Assembly: GCA_934162615.1 (NCBI GenBank)
Contig: CAKPJK010000051.1
Coordinates: 1-6,173 of the forward strand
Direction: 5' to 3'
DNA: 6,173 nucleotides
Source of the DNA: an uncultured Clostridia bacterium
Lineage (GTDB): Bacteria; Bacillota; Clostridia; TANB77; CAG-508
Part shown: one piece after another, positions 1-4,429 of the stretch
How positions within the stretch are numbered: the stretch's first letter is position 1
How the letters are laid out: every line of letters begins with the position of its first letter
Made by a program: the position numbers and the translations under genes
The notes under the pieces: generated by a model
The model's database searches: none
What the model was told of the DNA's origin: nothing
Seen by the model: the letters and a program-made list of their open reading frames with translations, nothing else

Positions 1-86
1 TAAAGAAAAAATTACCAATTGATTTAATATGTGAAATTACAAAACTACCAAAAGAAGAAGTCGAAAAGATAAAAGAATTAATATAA
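1..86 (+). CDS. 3' end of an unidentified protein (possibly Rpn/PD-(D/E)XK nuclease family C-terminus)
   Basis: An open frame enters from the left edge (codon phase starts at base 3) and stops at TAA 84-86, leaving about 27 C-terminal residues. These include LPIDLICEITKLPKEEVEKI, a short amphipathic helix-turn-helix-like tail. Tails of the form 'I..I...TGLS.EEIEKL' are typical of the C-terminus of Rpn-type recombination-promoting nuclease/putative transposase proteins, and this piece resembles them. The stretch is too short to settle identity. The hairpin at 94-128 follows the stop directly, which supports this being a genuine gene end. Real coding end is likely; the family call is a weak inference. 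Confidence 0.5.
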   Translation, partial: KKKLPIDLICEITKLPKEEVEKIKELI

Positions 87-93
87 AAAACGA

Positions 94-128
94 AAAAAGA
101 AGCACTTATTTTAAAGCCGCTTCTTTTT
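94..128. terminator. Bidirectional intrinsic terminator between convergent genes
   Basis: A 10-bp perfect stem is formed by AAAAAGAAGC (94-103) and GCTTCTTTTT (119-128) around a 15-nt loop. The right arm ends in a T tract that suits the plus-strand gene ending at 86. The left arm's A run reads as a T tract on the minus strand, which suits the minus-strand gene ending at 149. The position between two convergent stop codons fits a shared terminator. The stem is rich in A-T pairs, so its strength is uncertain. Confidence 0.75.
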
Positions 129-148
129 ATTATTTTATATTCAAAAAA

Positions 149-514
149 TTAATTTTTTAATCTAATCAAAATAGCAATAGCTAAAAAAATCAAAAGAATA
201 CCTATACAAATTAAAAAGATATTTAAAATACTTGAAAGTCCCAAACCTGTTTCAGTAGAACTTGTAGTTTTAACGGTAGCTGAAGTATCTAATGAAGAAT
301 TTGTATTTGAACTAGTAGAACTTCTTGCATAATTAGAAGCAGGTGTATCCTCTGAATTTTGTGTATCATCTTCGTCAGCAGAATTTGAAGAAGAACTACT
401 TGTATTCTCTGTCAAATTCAAATCAACAGCCCCTACATATGCATAATTAAAACTAACTAATAATATAGTAACAAACACTAAAACTATTGCCAAAATTTTT
501 TCCATTTTTGTCAT
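149..514 (-). CDS. Small exported Ser/Thr-rich protein with C-terminal membrane anchor
   Basis: This 121-residue protein has a basic start and a hydrophobic segment (about residues 5-27), which forms a signal peptide or first membrane segment. A hydrophilic Ser/Thr/Asn/Asp-rich low-complexity region (about 33-88) follows, then a glycine-containing lead-in (TGLGLSS) and a long hydrophobic helix (about 95-117) ending in the basic tail RLKN. The layout suggests a surface-exposed spacer tethered to the cell membrane. The C-terminus looks like a sortase signal (hydrophobic stretch plus basic tail), but no LPXTG is present, so simple membrane anchoring is more likely. The start is well supported: AGGAGGT at 521-527 lies 7 nt upstream of the ATG at 514-512. 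The gene has its own candidate promoter and a terminator, so it is probably monocistronic. From memory, small proteins of this architecture are frequent in low-GC gut Clostridia, but I know of no assigned function. Confidence 0.85.
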   Translation of the reverse strand: MTKMEKILAIVLVFVTILLVSFNYAYVGAVDLNLTENTSSSSSNSADEDDTQNSEDTPASNYARSSTSSNTNSSLDTSATVKTTSSTETGLGLSSILNIFLICIGILLIFLAIAILIRLKN

Positions 515-554
515 AACTTTACCTCCTAAAAATTTTCATTTGTTCACCTATATA

Positions 555-583
555 ATAATAGCACAAAATACAAAAACAGTCTA
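555..583 (-). promoter_or_regulatory. Candidate sigma-A promoter of the small exported protein gene
   Basis: Read on the minus strand, TAGACT (583-578; 4 of 6 to TTGACA) and TATTAT (560-555; 5 of 6 to TATAAT) are separated by exactly 17 nt. Transcription would start near 548, giving a leader of about 34 nt that includes the AGGAGGT at 527-521. In such AT-rich DNA chance matches are common, so this is a candidate only. Confidence 0.45.
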
Positions 584-675
584 GATTTTTTTCAAAAAAT
601 TCACAAAAGATTCAATCTTAAAGTTACAATTCACACACCAATTATTTCAAAAATCTATAAAGTATAGAATCTCAA

Positions 676-693
676 ACTGACCGTTCGGACTAA
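676..693. promoter_or_regulatory. Candidate TetR-family-type operator upstream of the lipid genes
   Basis: The imperfect dyad GACCG-TT-CGGAC (679-690) is centred between 684 and 685, with 5 of 6 core pairs complementary. It is a conspicuous GC-rich island in otherwise A/T-dominated intergenic DNA. The CCG-NN-CGG core flanked by GA and CTA resembles operators bound by many TetR-family repressors (GACCGNNCGGTC type). It lies just upstream of the candidate -10 element at 714-719, centred at about -41 relative to the predicted start, where a bound protein could block or modulate RNA polymerase. No regulator gene is present in the window. The dyad is seen directly; its role as an operator is inference. 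Confidence 0.4.
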
Positions 694-710
694 TGAAAAA
701 ATAAAAAAAT

Positions 711-719
711 TGATATAAA
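711..719 (+). promoter_or_regulatory. Candidate extended -10 promoter of the birA-fab cluster
   Basis: TGATATAAA forms an extended -10 element (TG, one base, then TATAAA, 5 of 6 to TATAAT). No convincing -35 is seen at the expected place (TAATGA at 691-696), as is tolerated in extended -10 promoters. Predicted start is near 726, leaving a leader of about 27 nt before the ATG at 753 with room for the AAAAGGAA ribosome binding site (737-744). The adjacent dyad at 679-690 strengthens the case that transcription is controlled here. Confidence 0.35.
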
Positions 720-752
720 ATCACATAAGAAAAATCAAAAGGAACAGAAAAA

Positions 753-1271
753 ATGAAAATAAAAAAATTTAAAACAATAAGTTCAACACACACATATTTA
801 AAAGAAAACAATATAAAATACACAGAAAACACAGTAATTTTGGCAGAAGAACAAACAGGAGGAATAGGAACAAAAGGAAGAAATTGGCACACTGGCTCAA
901 ACAAAAACATAGCAATGAGTATACTATTTAGACCACAAAAAAATGTGAAAGACTTAGAAGGACTAACAATAGAAATAGCAAAAAGAATCCAGAAAATAAT
1001 GGAACAAAAATACAATATAAAATTAGCAATAAAAGAGCCAAATGACCTAATGCTAAATGGAAAGAAGATATGTGGAATATTAACAGAAAGCAACACAATA
1101 GGAAATAAAATCAACTATGTAATAATAAGTATAGGCTTTAATGTAAATGAAGACAAATTTCCAAATGAACTAGAAAACATAGCAACATCATTATATAAAG
1201 AAACTGGAAAAGAATTCAATAAACAAAAAATTATAGAAGATTTTATAAAAACATTGGAGGATATAATTTAG
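753..1271 (+). CDS. birA: Biotin-[acetyl-CoA-carboxylase] ligase, minimal catalytic-core form
   Basis: The enzyme activates biotin with ATP to biotinyl-5'-AMP and transfers it to a lysine of the biotin carrier protein, here very likely AccB (5672-6166). Visible family signatures are: the N-terminal SST motif (residues 10-12, in place of the usual STN region); the biotinyl-AMP loop GIGTKGRNW (37-45; the E. coli counterpart is GRGRRGRKW); KEPND (94-98; usually KWPND); GKKICGIL (103-110) with Lys105 matching BirA Lys183; and IGFNVN (127-132). At 172 residues it lacks both the N-terminal winged-helix DNA-binding domain and the C-terminal SH3-like domain of BirA. It should therefore be a ligase only, not a biotin repressor. 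Thr40 replaces the conserved Arg118 of E. coli BirA. The ATG has AAAAGGAA upstream with 8-nt spacing. The frame is intact, so this is not an obvious frameshift remnant. It leads the fab cluster. Confidence 0.9.
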   Translation: MKIKKFKTISSTHTYLKENNIKYTENTVILAEEQTGGIGTKGRNWHTGSNKNIAMSILFRPQKNVKDLEGLTIEIAKRIQKIMEQKYNIKLAIKEPNDLMLNGKKICGILTESNTIGNKINYVIISIGFNVNEDKFPNELENIATSLYKETGKEFNKQKIIEDFIKTLEDII

Positions 1272-1306
1272 AAAAAAATTAGAGTCTAAAAATTAAAAAT
1301 ATAATT

Positions 1307-1313
1307 AGAGGTG
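1307..1313 (+). promoter_or_regulatory. Ribosome binding site that fixes the fabH start at 1317
   Basis: AGAGGTG matches the anti-Shine-Dalgarno sequence and lies 3 nt before the ATG at 1317-1319. The in-frame GTG at 1311-1313 is part of this site and has no separate ribosome binding site upstream. GTG at 1311 is therefore unlikely to be the start. Confidence 0.7.
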
Positions 1314-1316
1314 AAA

Positions 1317-2249
1317 ATGAAAAATATAGAAATTATAGCAACAGGAAAGTATTTACCAACAACTAAGATAGATAACACATATTTAGCAAAACAATTAAAT
1401 ATAACAGAAGATTTTATATACAAAAGAACAGGAATACAAACAAGACACTATTCAAAAGACGAAAACATAGAACAATTAGCAATAAAATGTATAGAAAATT
1501 TAATAGAAAAAAGCTCACAAATAAATCCACAAAATATAGACATGATTATAGTGGCAACAACATCAACCAATATGCTAATGCCAGGGATATCATATAAAAT
1601 ACAAGAACATTTTAATATTGAAAATTGTATGTGTTTAGATGTCTTAGCAGGATGTGCAGGATTTGTAAATGCATTGGATATAGCGCAATGTTATCTTGAA
1701 ACAGACAAAGCAAAAATGCCATTAGTAGTTGGAGTAGATGTATTATCAAAATGTATAGACCAAAAGGATGTATCAACATCAATTTTATTATCAGATGGTG
1801 CAGGAGCAGTTATATTGCAAAAAACAGAAGAAAACAGGCTTTATAGCAGTAATATAACAAGTCATGGTCAAAATGGTAAAATACTAACATATAACGCAAA
1901 TGAAAAGTTACAAATGGATGGTAAAGAAGTTTATAAGTATGCAGTTACAGAGACAGTAAAAAACGTTAAGAACTTGCTTAAAAAGAACCAAATAAATATT
2001 GATGATATTAAATATATAATACCACATCAATCAAATTTAAAAATAATGAAATCAATTGCAAATAAATTGAAAATTGACAGCAAAAAAGTATATACAAATA
2101 TAGAAAATGTAGGAAATACATTTTGTGCAAGTATACCAATAGCATTAGACGAAATGATTGAAAAACATTTGCTAAAAAAAGGAGATAAAGTTATTCTTTT
2201 AGGCTATGGTGGAGGCTTGAATACAGGAAGTATTTTAATGGAGGTTTAG
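1317..2249 (+). CDS. fabH: 3-oxoacyl-ACP synthase III (KASIII)
   Basis: FabH starts type II fatty acid synthesis by condensing a short acyl-CoA with malonyl-ACP in the cytoplasm. Counted from the ATG at 1317 the protein has 310 residues, close to the usual length of about 310-330. The Cys-His-Asn triad is intact: Cys113 in LAGCAGF, His237 in IIPHQSN, and Asn267 in NVGNTFCAS. Other family marks are the N-terminal KRTGI motif (about 37-41), SDGAGAV (159-165), the MDGKEVYKYA stretch (200-209) and the C-terminal GYGGGLNTGS. The active-site surround LAGCAGF differs a little from the common AACSGF/AACTGF but is within the thiolase-fold family. The stop codon is one base from the fabD start, so the two are surely co-transcribed. 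The usual neighbours acpP and fabK between fabH and fabD in many Firmicutes are absent. Confidence 0.93.
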   Translation: MKNIEIIATGKYLPTTKIDNTYLAKQLNITEDFIYKRTGIQTRHYSKDENIEQLAIKCIENLIEKSSQINPQNIDMIIVATTSTNMLMPGISYKIQEHFNIENCMCLDVLAGCAGFVNALDIAQCYLETDKAKMPLVVGVDVLSKCIDQKDVSTSILLSDGAGAVILQKTEENRLYSSNITSHGQNGKILTYNANEKLQMDGKEVYKYAVTETVKNVKNLLKKNQINIDDIKYIIPHQSNLKIMKSIANKLKIDSKKVYTNIENVGNTFCASIPIALDEMIEKHLLKKGDKVILLGYGGGLNTGSILMEV

Positions 2250-2250
2250 G

Positions 2251-3276
2251 ATGAAATTAGCATTTTTATTTCCCGGCCAAGGAAGTCAAAAGGTAGGAAT
2301 GGGAAAAGATTTATATGATAAATATGAAGAAGTAAGAGAAGTATTTAAAAGAGCGTCTGAAATCACAGAAATAGATGTTGCAAAATTATGCTTTGAAGGT
2401 ACAAGAGAAGAATATAATGGAACGGAATATTGTAAAGAAGAAAACACTACTAACAAAGAAAATGTGCAAGACGATTTAAATAAAACAGAAAATACTCAAA
2501 TTGCAATTGCTACAATGAGTTTGGCAATATTAGCAATTCTAGAAAAAAATGGAATACATGCAGACATATCAGTTGGACTAAGTTTAGGAGAATATCCTGC
2601 ATTAATATATAGTGGAAAACTAAAATTTGAAGATGGAATAAGACTGTTAAAACAAAGAGGATATATGATGCAACATAAATTACCAGAAGGCGAATACTCA
2701 ATGCTTGCAATAATTGGATTAGATTCAAAAAAAATAGAAGAAATATGCAAGGACTTGCAAGATAAAGGGATGTTTATAGTACCTGCAAATTACAATTATT
2801 CAAATCAAACTGTAGTTTCTGGAAGTAAAGATGCAATTGAATTAGCAAGTAATTTATTTAAGGAAAATGGAGCAAAAAAAGTTGTTACATTAAAAACAAG
2901 TGGTCCATTCCATACAAAAGCATTAGAAGATGCAAAAAATGAATATATACAAGATTTAGAAAAAGTTCATTTTCAAAAAGGCACAACAAATGTTATAAAA
3001 AATATTGATGGAACATTTTATAATGAATCAGACAACATGGTAGAAATATTATCAAAGCACATTGTTAGTCCAGTTAGATTTGATAAAGCAATCAGATTAA
3101 TGAATGACGAAAATGTAGATACATTTGTAGAAATTGGACCGGGAAAAGCACTAACAGGTTTTATTAGAAAAGAACTTAGTGATGTAAATACAATAAATAT
3201 ATATGATGTAGAAACTTTAGAAAAAGCAATACAAGAATTTAGTCCAAACATAGGAGGAAGAGAAAATGGAAGATAA
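2251..3276 (+). CDS. fabD: Malonyl-CoA:ACP transacylase
   Basis: FabD transfers malonyl from CoA to acyl carrier protein, supplying FabH and FabF. Features seen: FPGQGSQ (7-13, oxyanion region); nucleophile Ser111 in GLSLGEY (109-115), where Leu replaces the His of the common GHSLGE motif; Arg136 in KQRGYMM, which binds the malonyl carboxylate; His221 in SGPFHT, the catalytic base; and EIGPGKAL (294-301). All catalytic residues are present. The protein is 341 residues against roughly 310 for the family. The excess lies mainly in a charged, Asn/Glu/Thr-rich insertion at about 56-76, before the KTENTQIA motif, and in a tail (about 331-341) whose codons contain the ribosome binding site and start of fabG. 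The ATG is preceded by GGAGG (2240-2244), 6 nt away and inside the end of fabH, which suggests translational coupling. The last 11 bases overlap fabG. Confidence 0.94.
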   Translation: MKLAFLFPGQGSQKVGMGKDLYDKYEEVREVFKRASEITEIDVAKLCFEGTREEYNGTEYCKEENTTNKENVQDDLNKTENTQIAIATMSLAILAILEKNGIHADISVGLSLGEYPALIYSGKLKFEDGIRLLKQRGYMMQHKLPEGEYSMLAIIGLDSKKIEEICKDLQDKGMFIVPANYNYSNQTVVSGSKDAIELASNLFKENGAKKVVTLKTSGPFHTKALEDAKNEYIQDLEKVHFQKGTTNVIKNIDGTFYNESDNMVEILSKHIVSPVRFDKAIRLMNDENVDTFVEIGPGKALTGFIRKELSDVNTINIYDVETLEKAIQEFSPNIGGRENGR

Positions 3277-4006
3277 AAAAGTGGCTTTAATAACAGGCGG
3301 AACAAGAGGAATAGGAAAAGCAATAGCAATAAAATTTGCAAAAAATGGATATAATCTAGTTTTAAATTATGTATCAGATAGAACAAATTTAGAAGAATTA
3401 GAAAATGAATTTAAAGAATATAATATTGAAGTTTTATTCATAAAAACAGATGTATCAAATTTTGAGGATTGTGAGAACATGGCTAAACAGGCTATAGCAA
3501 GATTTGGAAAAATAGATGTTTTGGTAAATAATGCTGGAATTACAAAAGATAGTTTATTACTTAGAATGACTCCAGAGGATTTTGAAAAAGTAATAAATAT
3601 CAATTTAAAAGGCACATTTAATGTTACAAAAAGCATTGTACCTTATATGATGAAAAAAAGAACAGGTAAAATAGTAAATATCAGTTCAGTAGTTGGAGTA
3701 TCTGGAAATGCAGGTCAATGCAATTATGCCGCTTCTAAAGCAGGTATTATAGGATTTACAAAAAGTATTGCTAAAGAATTAGCAAGCAGAAATATATTAG
3801 CAAATTGTGTAGCACCTGGTTTTATTGATACAGATATGACATCTGTTTTAAGTGATAGTGTTAAGAAAAATATAAATGCTCAAATACCATTAAAAAGAAT
3901 GGGAAGTAGTGAAGAAATTGCAAATTCAGTTTATTTCTTGGCTGGAGAAGAAAATACATATATAACAGGGCAAGTTTTAAATGTTGATGGTGGGATGTTG
4001 ATGTAA
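3266..4006 (+). CDS. fabG: 3-oxoacyl-ACP reductase (NADPH, SDR family)
   Basis: FabG reduces 3-ketoacyl-ACP to 3-hydroxyacyl-ACP after each condensation. It is a classical short-chain dehydrogenase of 246 residues, the standard FabG length. Visible elements are: cofactor loop TGGTRGIG (10-17); NNAG (88-91); catalytic Asn113 in NINLKG; Ser141 in NISSVVG; Tyr154 and Lys158 in YAASK; APGFIDTDM (183-191); and the C-terminal GQVLNVDGG (235-243). The TGGTRGIG loop and Arg14 fit NADPH preference. The start is supported by AGGAGGA (3252-3258), 7 nt upstream inside fabD. Asp codons are GAT in all 11 cases, unlike the beginning of fabF. A minus-strand gene follows instead of the acpP/fabF continuation seen in many genomes. 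Confidence 0.96.
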   Translation: MEDKKVALITGGTRGIGKAIAIKFAKNGYNLVLNYVSDRTNLEELENEFKEYNIEVLFIKTDVSNFEDCENMAKQAIARFGKIDVLVNNAGITKDSLLLRMTPEDFEKVININLKGTFNVTKSIVPYMMKKRTGKIVNISSVVGVSGNAGQCNYAASKAGIIGFTKSIAKELASRNILANCVAPGFIDTDMTSVLSDSVKKNINAQIPLKRMGSSEEIANSVYFLAGEENTYITGQVLNVDGGMLM

Positions 4007-4021
4007 AATATAAAAGAAAAA

Positions 4022-4041
4022 GGGGAGATATATCTCTCCCC
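4022..4041 (-). terminator. Intrinsic terminator for the minus-strand small gene
   Basis: GGGGAGA (4022-4028) and TCTCCCC (4035-4041) form a perfect 7-bp GC-rich stem with a 6-nt loop. Read on the minus strand, the stem is followed at once by a T-rich run (complement of the A-rich 4012-4021), a textbook intrinsic terminator for the gene ending at 4053. On the plus strand the T-rich stretch (4051-4060) begins only 9 nt after the stem. Termination of the fabG transcript here is therefore possible but likely less efficient. Confidence 0.75.
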
Positions 4042-4052
4042 AGTGAGTGATT

Positions 4053-4310
4053 TTATTTTTGTAATACTATTGTAATAAGCATAGTTGAAGTGTCAAGTAT
4101 CTTAAGCTCCTGATTAAAAGTAATTTCAGGTTTATAACCAAGAATTTCTTCTAAAATATTTTTTGCCAATGTTTTATTGACACCGGTTACTTTTGGAAGA
4201 GAAAGGGTTATCTCCCGATTGCTTTTTCCGTTAAGCTTAAAAATATTTAACTGACTTTTAATTAAATCAGTAATATACTTACGCTGTTTCTGGATGTCTT
4301 TTTCACTCAT
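4053..4310 (-). CDS. Small protein of unknown function, antisense within the fab cluster
   Basis: I do not recognise this 85-residue protein. It has no signal peptide, membrane segment or cysteines. By eye, an N-terminal charged helix (about 3-23) is followed by a strand (REITLSLP, 32-39), a second helix (about 45-57) and two strands towards the C-terminus (EITFN and TMLITIVL). This would make a compact cytoplasmic alpha/beta fold. It is not an acyl carrier protein: no DSL motif is present, although acpP often sits between fabG and fabF. It is very likely a real gene: AGGAGGT (4326-4320) lies 9 nt before the ATG, a promoter with perfect TATAAT lies upstream, and a good terminator follows. Codon use departs sharply from the neighbours: both Arg codons are CGT/CGG, Gln is CAG in 4 of 5, and Leu is CTT in 7 of 12. 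This suggests acquisition from another genome. Confidence 0.8.
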   Translation of the reverse strand: MSEKDIQKQRKYITDLIKSQLNIFKLNGKSNREITLSLPKVTGVNKTLAKNILEEILGYKPEITFNQELKILDTSTMLITIVLQK

Positions 4311-4429
4311 ATAAATTGTACCTCCTAGGTGTTAAATATTTACAAAATTAATTATACTATAAAAATTGAAAAAAAGCAAATTTTAGATAAACTTAAAAGA
4401 TTATATATTGATAGAAAGGAAAATTAAAA
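4311..4429 (+). other. Divergent intergenic region upstream of fabF; weak promoter candidates only
   Basis: If fabF is not served by read-through from fabG, its promoter must lie here. The best plus-strand candidate is TATACT (4353-4358, 5 of 6) with GTTAAA (4331-4336) 16 nt upstream, a poor -35. It overlaps the minus-strand TATAAT at 4351-4356, so the two promoters would compete. A second pair, TTTAGA (4382-4387) and TATATT (4404-4409), would start transcription on top of the ribosome binding site and is unlikely. The fabF ribosome binding site AAAGGA (4415-4420) lies 9 nt before the ATG. I see no FapR- or FabT-like operator. Confidence 0.3.
4351..4379 (-). promoter_or_regulatory. Candidate sigma-A promoter of the antisense small gene
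   Basis: On the minus strand, TTGCTT (4379-4374) and a perfect TATAAT (4356-4351) are spaced by 17 nt. Transcription would begin near 4344, about 34 nt before the ATG at 4310, leaving the AGGAGGT at 4326-4320 in the leader. The -35 matches only in TTG, but the -10 and spacing are ideal. Confidence 0.55.

Noticed and set aside
647..1114. Long minus-strand open frame (155 codons) opposite the biotin ligase
   Set aside because: It is Phe/Ile-rich as expected from the complement of an A-rich gene. It has no recognisable motif and lies over a well-supported plus-strand CDS.
1311..1316. GTG at 1311 as the fabH start, adding two residues
   Set aside because: The GTG is part of the AGAGGTG ribosome binding site itself, and no other ribosome binding site precedes it; ATG at 1317 fits better.
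2496..2750. Two overlapping minus-strand open frames inside fabD, and similar ones inside fabG and at the fabF start
   Set aside because: All lie wholly or mostly antisense to conserved genes, lack family motifs, and compete with one another for the same DNA.
3018..3386. Minus-strand open frame (122 codons) across the fabD-fabG junction
   Set aside because: Hydrophobic low-complexity translation antisense to two certain genes; the overlap is a by-product of codon bias.
4053..4310. The small gene between fabG and fabF as a misoriented acyl carrier protein
   Set aside because: It lacks the DSL phosphopantetheine motif and the acidic helical character of ACP.
4320..4330. ACCT-CCT-AGGT near-palindrome overlapping the ribosome binding site of the antisense gene, as an operator or RNA switch
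   Set aside because: The stem is only 4 bp with a 3-nt loop and arises from the AGGAGGT itself; too weak to support a regulatory claim.
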